A stretch of 47,015 nt of DNA from Verrucomicrobium sp. BvORR106 (GCF_000739655.1 NZ_BATR01000120.1:1-47015), one strand, 5' to 3'. Shown: positions 17,611-25,095, counted from the stretch's first letter. Numbers and translations: made by a program. The notes: generated by a model from the letters alone, not told the origin.

Positions 17611-19764
17611 ATGAAACCGCTACTTCCTCTTCTGGCTCTCCTGGCTGCTCCCGCGTTGATCTCCGCCGCCTCCCTCCCGGAGGCGCAGAAGATCGATGCC
17701 CTCCTCGCCAAGGACTGGCAGAAGAACAACCTGACTCCCAATCCGACCGCACCTGACGCAGTGCTGGTCCGCCGTCTCTACCTCGACATTGCCGGGCGCA
17801 TCCCCACCGCCGAGGAGACGCAGGAGTTCATGAAGTCTCAAGATCCGCAGAAGCGGGCGAAGCTGATCGACCGGTTGCTGGCTTCCGACGGGTACACCAG
17901 CAACATGTTCAACTACTGGGCGGACATCCTGCGCCTCACGGACAATGTGAAGGGCAAGATCACCGCGCAAGCCTATGAAGAATGGCTCAAGCAGCAGCTC
18001 AAGGCGAATAAGCCGTACGACCAGTTTGTTCGTGATCTGCTGACTACGGACGGCGGTGTGTGGGACAGCGGTTCCATTGGCTTCTACCAGCGGGATGAGA
18101 ACAAGTTGGATCATCTGGCTTACACCGTACAGGTTTTCCTTGGCACGCAGATTGTCTGTGCCCAGTGCCACAACCACCCCTTCGACAAGTGGTCCCAGAA
18201 GGACTACTACGGCATGGCCGCCTTCACCTATGGGATGGACACCAAGGGGGGCGGGCTCGACTTCAAAGGCCTGGCCAAGAACGCGGGTAAACCGCAGGTG
18301 GACCGTGCGGCGCTCAAGAACATGACCCCCAAGGAGCGCAAGGCCTACATGGCTGATCAGCGCAAAGAGGGCGGGACAGTCGCAGCTTCAACCATGAGCC
18401 GCGAGGAGATGCAGGAGGTTCGCAAGACGCTGCAGGATGTGATGAAGCCGCTGCGCTACACTTCCATCCAATGGAACGACAACAAGCTGCCCAAGCTGCC
18501 GAACGACTACAAATACCCGGATGCGAAGCCGGGTGAGGAGATCGCTCCAAAGGTGCTCTTTGGTCATGACGCTGTGTCCAACGGCGTGGAGACCCGGCTG
18601 CAGGCGTTTGCGGACTGGATGACCTCGCCAGACAATCCCCGGTTCACCACGGTGATTGCCAACCGCATGTGGAAGAAGGCGTTTGGCATCGGTCTCATTG
18701 AACCCGTGGATGAGATGATGGACTCCACGGTTCCTTCCAATAACGAGCTCATGGAGTACCTCAACGAGCTGATGGTGGAGAAGAAGTACTCGCTCAAATC
18801 CTTCCTCCGCGTGCTCTACAATACTGAGGCCTATCAGCGCATGTCCACACGTGAAGAAGTGCCGCTGGGTGAGCTGTATCATTTCACCGGTCCGGTGCTG
18901 CGCCGCATGTCGGCTGAGCAGATCTGGGACAGCTTTGTGACCCTGGCACGCGGCAGCGTGGACGGCTCGGTGGGAGACAAGGATGAGCGCATGCACCAGT
19001 ATCTGGGGGATCTGAAATACCTGATCGATACCGTGAAGGACAAGGGGGCGGAAGGGTTGGTGGAAGTGGCTCGCAAGGGAGCCGCGGATCGCGAGGCTAC
19101 CAACGCCAAGCTGGAATCGCTTCGCAAGGAGATGGAAGCCGCGCAGGCCAGTGGCAATGCCAGCACGGCAGGTCAGCTTGCGAGAGAAGCCAATCGTCTT
19201 CGCCGGGAGAACTCCAATGGCATGCTTGAGGCCATTGTGGGTGAGGATCGGGCCGACGATTTGCGCCGAGGCTACAATCCAGACAAGAAGGGTGGCAAGA
19301 ATGCCGTGCCCGCCGGGTTGAGCCGTGAACAACTGGCCACGATGTCCAAGGAGCAACGCCGCGATGCGATCAAGATGGGCAACAGCCTGAACTTGACGGC
19401 GCGCGCCTCAGAAATCGCTTCGCCCGCCCGTCCGGGGCACCTGCTGCGCACCTTTGGCCAGTCGGATCGCGAGCAGATCCAGAATGCGAGCGATGACGCC
19501 ACGGTGCCGCAGGCGCTGGCCCTCCTGAATGGTCCCACCTCCGAGGTCCTGAACAGCCCGGTGAGCCGGCTGCGTCAGGATGTGGAGAAGGCGACCTCTC
19601 CCCAGGCTAAGATTGACGCTATCTATCTGGCGTGTCTGAGCCGTCTGCCCAGCAACAATGAACGGACCATGCTCAACGACGTGATCCACGAGCGCGGTGA
19701 TCGCGCCTATGGCGACGTGATTCAGGCCCTCCTCACCGGCAGTCAGTTTGTCTTTGTGCAGTAA
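17611..19764 (+). CDS. DUF1549/DUF1553 (PSCyt2/PSD1) exported protein
   Basis: This 717-residue protein carries the two domains that define a protein family expanded in Planctomycetota and Verrucomicrobiota. A signal peptide (MKPLLPLLALLAAPALISAAS) is followed by DUF1549 (VLVRRLYLDIAGRIPTAEE to about 220) and DUF1553 near the C-terminus (FTTVIANRMWKKAFGIGLIEP, YNTEAYQRMS, CLSRLPSNNERTML). A CxxCH haem-type motif, CAQCHNHPFDKWSQ, lies at about 184-188 inside DUF1549. The usual separate N-terminal cytochrome (PSCyt1) domain is absent. A low-complexity helical insert lies at about 480-540. The ATG at 17611 is preferred over the in-frame TTG two codons earlier. The DUF1501 gene follows after 42 bp, the standard pairing. 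Function is not established; redox or sulfated-glycan use is often guessed. Confidence 0.93.
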   Translation: MKPLLPLLALLAAPALISAASLPEAQKIDALLAKDWQKNNLTPNPTAPDAVLVRRLYLDIAGRIPTAEETQEFMKSQDPQKRAKLIDRLLASDGYTSNMFNYWADILRLTDNVKGKITAQAYEEWLKQQLKANKPYDQFVRDLLTTDGGVWDSGSIGFYQRDENKLDHLAYTVQVFLGTQIVCAQCHNHPFDKWSQKDYYGMAAFTYGMDTKGGGLDFKGLAKNAGKPQVDRAALKNMTPKERKAYMADQRKEGGTVAASTMSREEMQEVRKTLQDVMKPLRYTSIQWNDNKLPKLPNDYKYPDAKPGEEIAPKVLFGHDAVSNGVETRLQAFADWMTSPDNPRFTTVIANRMWKKAFGIGLIEPVDEMMDSTVPSNNELMEYLNELMVEKKYSLKSFLRVLYNTEAYQRMSTREEVPLGELYHFTGPVLRRMSAEQIWDSFVTLARGSVDGSVGDKDERMHQYLGDLKYLIDTVKDKGAEGLVEVARKGAADREATNAKLESLRKEMEAAQASGNASTAGQLAREANRLRRENSNGMLEAIVGEDRADDLRRGYNPDKKGGKNAVPAGLSREQLATMSKEQRRDAIKMGNSLNLTARASEIASPARPGHLLRTFGQSDREQIQNASDDATVPQALALLNGPTSEVLNSPVSRLRQDVEKATSPQAKIDAIYLACLSRLPSNNERTMLNDVIHERGDRAYGDVIQALLTGSQFVFVQ

Positions 19765-19806
19765 GCAACCCGTTTCTTCAGTTCTCAATTCCACCACCTC
19801 ACGATC

Positions 19807-21105
19807 ATGAAAAGTCTCCTTCAAAAAGCAGACGAGATCTCCCGCCGCGACTTTGTGATGCGCGCCGCCAAGACCTGTCTCGGAGTCTCTGTGCTGGATG
19901 TGCTGGCAGGGACGCGTGCCCACGGTGCCTTTGAAGGGGCCGCGAAGGTTCGCCAAGTGCCCACGGCCAAGAACGTGATCTACCTCTATATGAGCGGGGG
20001 CATGAGCCACCTGGACACCTTCGGCGTAGTGCCCGGTGCAGAGGAAATGGGGGCCACCAAAGCCATTGCAACCTCGGCTGACGGCGTGCAAATCAGTGAA
20101 TACCTTCCCACCGTCGCCAAGTCCATGCATCATGGCGTGGTGTTGAAGTCGCTCACCTCCACGCAGGGTGCGCATGCTCAAGGAAACTACTTCGTGCACA
20201 CCAGCTACACCATGCGGGGTGCCACACGGCATCCTTCCATGGGGGCCTGGATGACAGCGTTCCAAGGGCGGAACAACCCGGCTCTTCCCGGCAGCGTGAT
20301 CATCACCGGCGACAGCAAGCACCCAGGGGGTGGATTCTTCGACGCCTCTATTGCTCCGCTCGTGTTGAACAATCCCGCGGGTGGCCTGGCCAACAGCAGC
20401 CGCTTGGCCTCGCTCACGGAAGGTGACTTTGACTACCGTCTGGGCCTCTCGGCCCGCTTGGACGCAGGCTTCCAGAATGCTTACAGCTACAAAGGTGTGA
20501 AGGCCTATGCTGATGTGTACCGTGATGCGGTGCGGGTCATGAAAAGCGAAGACCTTACGGCCTTTGACTTGAGCAAGGAGCCCGAGGCGGCCCATGAAGC
20601 TTATGGGAGTGATAACTTCGGCCAGGGCTGTCTGCTGGCGCGCCGTCTCGTGGAGCATGGGGTGCGTTTTGTGGAAGTGAACCTCGGGGGCTGGGACACG
20701 CACCAGGACAACTTCATTCGCGTGCCGGAGAAGTGCGCCACGCTGGATCAGGCTCTGGGAGCCTTGTTGCCGGACCTGGATCGTCGTGGGCTCCTCAATG
20801 AAACGCTCGTGGTACTGACCACTGAATTCGGCCGCACGCCGAAGGTGAACCAGAACGACGGGCGCGATCACTATCCCAAGGCCTTCTGCTCCGCGATGTG
20901 GGGTGGGGGACTCAAGGGTGGCCAGGTGTACGGCAAGACGGATCGCGGTATCGAAGTGGTGGAAGACAAGATCGGGGTGCCTGATCTCAATGCGACCATC
21001 GGCTATGCCGTGGGCCTGCCGCTCGACCAAGTCATCTACTCGCCCACGAAGCGTCCCTTCACGGTGGCCGATCATGGTCAGCCGCTGACGCAGTTGTTTG
21101 CGTAG
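19807..21105 (+). CDS. DUF1501 exported protein
   Basis: The 432-residue DUF1501 protein is the usual partner of DUF1549/DUF1553 genes and has a sulfatase/alkaline-phosphatase-like fold. The N-terminus has a twin-arginine-type motif, ISRRDFVMRAAKT, followed by a moderately hydrophobic stretch, which suggests Tat export in a folded state. Conserved blocks include VIYLYMSGGMSHLDTFG (about 57-73), VEVNLGGWDTHQDNF (about 296-310), LVVLTTEFGRTPKVN (about 336-350) and GRDHYPKAFC. The metal-type Asp and His residues of these blocks are present. Substrate unknown. It is separated from the preceding gene by 42 bp and almost certainly co-transcribed with it. Confidence 0.93.
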   Translation: MKSLLQKADEISRRDFVMRAAKTCLGVSVLDVLAGTRAHGAFEGAAKVRQVPTAKNVIYLYMSGGMSHLDTFGVVPGAEEMGATKAIATSADGVQISEYLPTVAKSMHHGVVLKSLTSTQGAHAQGNYFVHTSYTMRGATRHPSMGAWMTAFQGRNNPALPGSVIITGDSKHPGGGFFDASIAPLVLNNPAGGLANSSRLASLTEGDFDYRLGLSARLDAGFQNAYSYKGVKAYADVYRDAVRVMKSEDLTAFDLSKEPEAAHEAYGSDNFGQGCLLARRLVEHGVRFVEVNLGGWDTHQDNFIRVPEKCATLDQALGALLPDLDRRGLLNETLVVLTTEFGRTPKVNQNDGRDHYPKAFCSAMWGGGLKGGQVYGKTDRGIEVVEDKIGVPDLNATIGYAVGLPLDQVIYSPTKRPFTVADHGQPLTQLFA

Positions 21106-21135
21106 GGGGCGGTAGGGCTCGGGAGAATTCAGTCC

Positions 21136-21171
21136 AACCACAGAGGCACAGAGAACACAGAGGTTCAGAGG
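21136..21171. repeat. Short CACAGAG-type tandem repeat
   Basis: CAGAG recurs four times at 8-9 bp spacing (CCACAGAGG, CACAGAGAA, CACAGAGGT, TCAGAGG), just downstream of the DUF1501 gene. Comparable CACAGAG strings occur in intergenic DNA of many bacteria, so this may be a copy of a dispersed element rather than a local expansion. No function is known to me. Confidence 0.6.
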
Positions 21172-21290
21172 AACCGAGTTCTTGATGTGCCCATGTGGTT
21201 GAATCGAGGGATGTTTTAGCCGAATTTCACGCCCGCTTTTTGCACCTCGCCGTAGGGCAGGAGCCAGAATTGCGGGGGCAGCGCCGCGAG

Positions 21291-21322
21291 AATAAAGGAG
21301 GCGGGGGTTCCCAGCCCCGCTG
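21291..21322 (-). repeat. Solitary REP-like palindrome with CTCCTT tail
   Basis: Read on the minus strand this is GCGGGG-CTGGGAAC-CCCCGC followed at once by CTCCTTTATT. It aligns with the downstream arm of the pair at 31906-32069: both share GGG, CTGG, AA, CCC and GCCTCCTT in the same order. On the plus strand the tail reads AAAGGAGG, a perfect Shine-Dalgarno sequence. No inverted partner is found within about 150 bp. Confidence 0.6.
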
Positions 21323-21475
21323 GTGAGCGAAGCGACAGAAGGTCGCAGATCCAGCGGCTTCTTGCCGTCTGTCGCAAGAGACGGAGAAGTCAGGGCTTGC
21401 GTTTTAGGTGACTATCTATCAGGCTTTCAGGTTCCGCTCTGGCATTGCAAGCGTCAACCCTCCGCTGAAGCTCCC

Positions 21476-21925
21476 ATGATGCTCACTCCGCTTCCTCTTC
21501 TGTTGCGCGAAACGATGTCGGAACTTGGCTTGGATGCGGTGGAACGATGGTGGGAGGATCTCGATGAATCGGGACGTCGTGATGTCATTGAGCTTTGGCA
21601 GGAAACAGCTTCGGCCGGTCCAGTGGAGGTCCGGGTCTCAGGGGTGTTCGTGGATCGGGGCGAGCTTGGTGACGACTCAGGCTTCTGGCACAACGACTTC
21701 TATGAGTACCTCGTCAACAATGAGATCTACCTGCTCGATCCGATCCAGGCGCATGTCTGCACAAGACATCCGCTTGCACGTGCGGCTGTTCAGAGGGGGC
21801 TGATCCCGGACGATTTTGAGTGTCCGTTTTCAAATGGCAATTGCCCGATGCGAGGTCTTCTTGAGCGGGATCCGGGCAGATCGATTCGGTTGGGCGTCAC
21901 GTTTAAGAGCAAGGTGGTCCGATAG
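21476..21925 (+). CDS. Unrecognised small Cys-containing protein
   Basis: I do not recognise this 149-residue protein. The ATG at 21476 (MMLTPLPLLLRETMSELG) is preferred; an in-frame GTG at 21323 would add 51 residues read through repeat DNA and is less likely. Visible features are an acidic helical N-terminal half (RWWEDLDESGRRDVIELW), a central aromatic block GFWHNDFYEYLVNNEIYLLD, and a C-terminal block with three cysteines and a histidine (HVCTRHP, ECPFSNGNCPM) that could bind a metal. There is no signal peptide. It is convergent with the gene at 21968, with 42 bp between stops. Reading frame and composition are consistent with a real gene. Confidence 0.65.
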   Translation: MMLTPLPLLLRETMSELGLDAVERWWEDLDESGRRDVIELWQETASAGPVEVRVSGVFVDRGELGDDSGFWHNDFYEYLVNNEIYLLDPIQAHVCTRHPLARAAVQRGLIPDDFECPFSNGNCPMRGLLERDPGRSIRLGVTFKSKVVR

Positions 21926-21967
21926 GTGACGCCCACTTGAAAGGGACCGAGTTAACATGCTCTGATC

Positions 21968-23065
21968 TCACGAAATCGCCCCTGCCACCCCTTTGGCGAG
22001 GCGTACAATCTCCGGACCATCCGCAAGTCCCTCTATGAAGCGTGTCGGGATGCCGCTCAAGCCCACTTGAGCGCCGACCATGGCGCCGGCCAAGCAGGCG
22101 CGGGACATGTTTTGCCCGCCGCCATTGACGGCGTGGAGGACAGCGCTCTCGAAATCATTGTGGAAACGGGCCGCCAAGTGATAGGCCGCAGGAAGGACAA
22201 ACTGGATGGCGCAGGACAATCCATAGACCTGCGAGACTTTCCATGCTGGCTCGACCCGGGTGTCCGGATCGGTGGCGGACTTCGCAACCCAGGAAGGCAG
22301 CAATAGGGCATCTGGGGATGCAAAACCAAATCCTGCCGCCGCGGCGGTCGATGATGAGGCGATGGAGGAAGGGGCGACAAACGGAATCTCTCCGTTGCGG
22401 ACCCGGTCCATGAGTTTGTCAGAGAGTTCCTCGTCAAACGCTTCGCCGCGAATGAGCAGGGAAAGCACGCACGCATACCCGACCGTCTGTTGCTCGACCA
22501 GCGAGTCGGTCTGGGAAAGGTTGGTGTTCTCCCATGCATGACGGGCGGCCAGCCCGGGTTCCATGGCATAACGGGCAGCGAGCAGGGTGACGCGCTCGGC
22601 GGCTTCGGAGGTGTCTGCATTGCCACCGGTCTGCCCCCACGGTTTGCCCTCCTTGACCCGGGCCTGCCAGACTTGGCGGATGGAGTGGTTGGTGTATCCG
22701 CCGGGGCCGACATACGGCGTGCCGTCAAGCAGAGGGAGGAACTGTTCGTCGAGCCGACGGGTGAAGTCGGTCTCGTCATAACCTCCTTGATCGGCAAGGG
22801 AGCGCAGCAGATGAAGCATGATGATGCCGGTCTGCGACAAATCGCCGCCCTTCATCCCAGCGTGATATTTGGCGTGCGGTTTGGGGTCGGTGTAGCCGCT
22901 GATCCAGGGTCCGAAATCGCGCCGCATTTCATCCAGGTCATAGTACCAGTGAGGGCCGAGTCCCAGCGCATCCCCAATGAAAGCCCCGACGATTGCGCCT
23001 GCGGCACGATCAACTGACGATTCGAGCGAAGACGGGGACAGGGGCGGAGAGAGGGGGGCGGTCAT
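21968..23065 (-). CDS. ADP-ribosylglycohydrolase-fold protein
   Basis: The 365-residue protein belongs to the all-helical ADP-ribosylglycohydrolase (DraG/ARH) family. The N-terminal nucleotide/metal motif is AIVGAFIGDALGLGPHWYYD (about 21-40). The family's C-terminal GDTDT-type dimetal motif is replaced by NGGGQNMSRACLAGAMVGA (about 314-332), where the Asp ligands are missing. An asparagine-containing version of this block is seen in J1-crystallin-like members, so the substrate may not be ADP-ribosyl-protein. The ATG at 23065 gives a short serine/proline-rich leader (MTAPLSPPLSPSSLESSVD). It is divergent from the DUF4336 gene with 109 bp between starts, which probably contains both promoters. 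Confidence 0.87.
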   Translation of the reverse strand: MTAPLSPPLSPSSLESSVDRAAGAIVGAFIGDALGLGPHWYYDLDEMRRDFGPWISGYTDPKPHAKYHAGMKGGDLSQTGIIMLHLLRSLADQGGYDETDFTRRLDEQFLPLLDGTPYVGPGGYTNHSIRQVWQARVKEGKPWGQTGGNADTSEAAERVTLLAARYAMEPGLAARHAWENTNLSQTDSLVEQQTVGYACVLSLLIRGEAFDEELSDKLMDRVRNGEIPFVAPSSIASSSTAAAAGFGFASPDALLLPSWVAKSATDPDTRVEPAWKVSQVYGLSCAIQFVLPAAYHLAARFHNDFESAVLHAVNGGGQNMSRACLAGAMVGAQVGLSGIPTRFIEGLADGPEIVRLAKGVAGAIS

Positions 23066-23174
23066 AGAGGAAGGGGGGCGGGATCGAGACGGGTGTAGTG
23101 ACTACGTCTGCGGACCCGTTCTGGGGTGGCAACGTTTTTGGGCGCATGCTGGTCATGAGGTGCGTAGAGGGAGT

Positions 23175-23861
23175 GTGAGCTTGCAACCCATCGCCGAAAA
23201 CCTCTGGCTGCAGCACTATGCGTTGTCGGTGCTGGGAACCCAGCATGGACGCAACGTGAGCATCATCCGCCTCGCTTCTGGAAAGGTGGTGGTGCATTCC
23301 ATGGCACCGTTTGCCTCAGGTGAGGTTGAGGAGATTCGGGCGTTGGGGCCAACGGGATGGCTGGTGGAGGCCATGCTGCTGCATGACACCTATGCCAAGG
23401 AAGGCCGTGCCGCGTTCCCTGAGGTGAGTTTCCTGGGGCCTCCCGGATTTGAAGCGGTGGTCGGCTTCCCGGTGGGGCCTCTCAGTCCGGCCCCGGACGA
23501 GTGGGCGGGGGAGCTGAAGGTGTTCCCGCTAGAGGGGGCACCCAAGCTGGAGGAGCAAGTCATGCTGCATGTGCCCTCCCGCACGCTGATTGTCGCGGAT
23601 CTGGTGTTCAACTTCGATCCCCAAGAGAAAGGGTGGGATCGCTTCTTCCATCGCTATCTCGCGGGCTTCAAGCGATACCCCGGTATGAGCCGGATCTTCC
23701 GCCTTTTTGTGAAAGACAGGGCGCGATTTCTGGAGTCGCTGAAACCGGTGATCGCGGCCGACTTTGATCGCCTGGTGGTGGGGCACGGCACCTTGATCGA
23801 AACGGGGGCCAAGCAGAAGCTCCTGGAAGCCCTCCGGGATGCTGGCTTTGCGCTCGATTGA
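23175..23861 (+). CDS. DUF4336 family protein
   Basis: This 228-residue protein matches DUF4336, a family with a degenerate metallo-beta-lactamase-like fold. Recognisable blocks are LQPIAENLWL at the N-terminus, VSIIRLASGKVVVHSMAPF, EEIRALGPTGWLVEAMLLHD, FPLEGAPKLEEQVMLHVPSRTLIVADL (in two blocks) and FNFDPQ. The HxHxDH signature of active metallo-hydrolases is not seen, although VVGHGTLIETGAK near the C-terminus resembles a late histidine motif. The GTG at 23175 is chosen because TAGAGGGAG precedes it; another in-frame GTG is at 23160. The function is not established. It runs almost directly into the next frame. Confidence 0.8.
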   Translation: MSLQPIAENLWLQHYALSVLGTQHGRNVSIIRLASGKVVVHSMAPFASGEVEEIRALGPTGWLVEAMLLHDTYAKEGRAAFPEVSFLGPPGFEAVVGFPVGPLSPAPDEWAGELKVFPLEGAPKLEEQVMLHVPSRTLIVADLVFNFDPQEKGWDRFFHRYLAGFKRYPGMSRIFRLFVKDRARFLESLKPVIAADFDRLVVGHGTLIETGAKQKLLEALRDAGFALD

Positions 23862-23944
23862 AGTTGTGCTTGAAGGCGAGGGCTGCTGATGCGAGAGCCT
23901 TTGCCCTTCTTTTCAAAAGGGGCCACCCTTCATCTTCGCAGCAC

Positions 23945-24526
23945 GTGTCATTGCCATCCCCTGAAGAACGTTTCGCACCTGTCGCCCTTGCGACTACCCC
24001 GATCCGCTGGCTCCGCGCCGTCTGGTCTCGGCTGAGCAGACTGTTGAAGGTGGTCCCGCTGACTGGGCTGATTGGTTGCGGCGGAGATGGGCAGATTCCA
24101 TCAACTCCCGGTCATGACCAGTCCGTCTCTGGAATCAGTGAGCATCCTCTGGCCGTGGTGGCTGCCAAGGTAGGGACTTATCCGGCGCTGGTGAAGTCTG
24201 GCGCGGGCTACTTTTACGATGACGTGCTTGAGTATCGCGTCTGGATGCATCCCGAGCGTGGGGCTCCGTCGCTGGACGAGGAGGGTGGGGATTACTTCGT
24301 GGCCTTCGCCCAGTACGAGAAGGCACTGGCCTTCTCCAAGGCCAGCCCCGGCGCTGAGGAACCTCTGGTCTTGGTGCGGCAGATGGAATACATCAATGAA
24401 CCCGAAGAAGGCGTGTACGAAGCTGCCAAGGACGAGCGGTTGACGGAGTGGCGGGTAGAATGGCTGGAGGGTTCCAAGAGGCAACCTGACTCCATTGAAA
24501 AGTTTCTGCGGGAGCACGGCAAGTGA
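23945..24526 (+). CDS. Conserved small protein, possible lipoprotein; start uncertain
   Basis: The conserved part is the C-terminal about 105 residues: SGAGYFYDDVLEYRVWMHPERG, read as YFYDDVLEYRVW then MHPERG, FVAFAQYEKALAFS, EEPLVLVRQMEYINEPEEG and TEWRVEWLEGS. Similar stand-alone proteins occur in other bacteria; some are labelled acetyltransferase, but no GNAT motif is visible, so I give no function. Upstream is a basic then hydrophobic stretch ending GLIGCGGDG, which could be a lipobox. No ATG exists before the conserved region. A TTG at 23858 and the GTG at 23945 are the candidates, and neither has a good Shine-Dalgarno. It is convergent with the acetyltransferase gene at 24558. Confidence 0.6.
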   Translation: MSLPSPEERFAPVALATTPIRWLRAVWSRLSRLLKVVPLTGLIGCGGDGQIPSTPGHDQSVSGISEHPLAVVAAKVGTYPALVKSGAGYFYDDVLEYRVWMHPERGAPSLDEEGGDYFVAFAQYEKALAFSKASPGAEEPLVLVRQMEYINEPEEGVYEAAKDERLTEWRVEWLEGSKRQPDSIEKFLREHGK

Positions 24527-24557
24527 GGGCCTGCCTCGGAGGAGGCGTCGACCAGCA

Positions 24558-25013
24558 TCATCGATTCAGGGACATGCGGAAATAGACCACACGCTCTGTT
24601 TCCTCGAATCCCAAGGCCTCGTGCATGAGGTGGCTGGAGGTGTTCTCCAAAAGGGCATCTGAGGCCAGCTCGCCGCAGCCCTGTGATCGGCCCCAGTTCA
24701 TCACTGCGGCCACCAGCGCGCGGGCCACGCCGTGGCGACGCCAGGATGGGTGAACATAGATCCCCTCAAGGAACGCGACCGGGGAGCTGGAGGTGCCGTT
24801 CACGTAGTCGTGGCGCACGGAGGCCTCCGCCAATCCGACAGGCGTGCCTGTGGCATCCGTTGCGAGGAGGTGGTGGTGGCGTGATGAGAGGGAAAGCTGT
24901 TCTTCCATCTCCGCCAGATGTTCCTCCGCGGACGACTCGGGCCATAGAGCGAGCCTGAACTCCAGCCAGGCTGGATCGAGGCTGGAAGTGCATTTTTGCA
25001 GAACGAAGTCCAT
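24558..25013 (-). CDS. GNAT acetyltransferase resembling AAC(6')
   Basis: The 151-residue GNAT protein resembles aminoglycoside 6'-N-acetyltransferases of the AAC(6')-Ig group. Shared blocks, from memory of that group, are SVRHDYVNGTSSSPVAFLEG (about 77-96), IYVHPSWRRHGVARALV with the acetyl-CoA pyrophosphate loop RRHGVA, and ELASDALLENTSSHLMHEALGFEETERVVYF in the C-terminal half. The ATG at 25013 (MDFVLQKCTSS) is chosen because these enzymes begin a few residues before the first strand; 16 more codons are open upstream. No mobile element surrounds it, so it looks like a chromosomal housekeeping copy. Activity on an antibiotic is untested and a native amine substrate is equally possible. Confidence 0.82.
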   Translation of the reverse strand: MDFVLQKCTSSLDPAWLEFRLALWPESSAEEHLAEMEEQLSLSSRHHHLLATDATGTPVGLAEASVRHDYVNGTSSSPVAFLEGIYVHPSWRRHGVARALVAAVMNWGRSQGCGELASDALLENTSSHLMHEALGFEETERVVYFRMSLNR

Positions 25014-25061
25014 CGACGAGAAAGGCTGGGGGTTCGAGTTGTTGAAAATGCCTGAAGGCAC

Positions 25062-25095
25062 AAAAAAAGCGTGAACCGGAGGTCCGGTTCACGCT
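25062..25095 (-). terminator. Intrinsic terminator of the TIM-barrel isomerase gene
   Basis: A perfect 13-bp stem (AGCGTGAACCGGA / TCCGGTTCACGCT) with a 2-base loop spans 25068-25095. On the minus strand it is followed by seven T residues (A-tract at 25062-25068). It lies 36 bp after the stop of the minus-strand gene ending at 25131 and shields the acetyltransferase gene beyond it. Confidence 0.9.

Larger units (their letters stand above)
21106..21475. other. Intergenic region with repeats and strong hairpins
   Basis: These 370 bp between the DUF1501 gene and the next probable start codon show no convincing gene. Near the left end is a 9-bp-period CACAGAG repeat. A REP-like palindrome lies at 21291-21322. 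Further inverted repeats overlap it: CCGCTGG/CCAGCGG and GCGACAGA/TCTGTCGC pairs between about 21317 and 21393. The region is therefore likely to be heavily structured as RNA or single-stranded DNA. An in-frame GTG at 21323 could extend the following gene into the repeat. Confidence 0.7.

Noticed and set aside
19408-21141. A 577-codon minus-strand open frame
   Set aside because: It is antisense to the DUF1549/DUF1553 and DUF1501 genes and has no recognisable motif; His/Gly/Val-rich composition is typical of antisense frames.
24558-25013. Acquired antibiotic-resistance cassette
   Set aside because: No integron attachment site, transposase or insertion sequence flanks the gene and its composition matches its neighbours.
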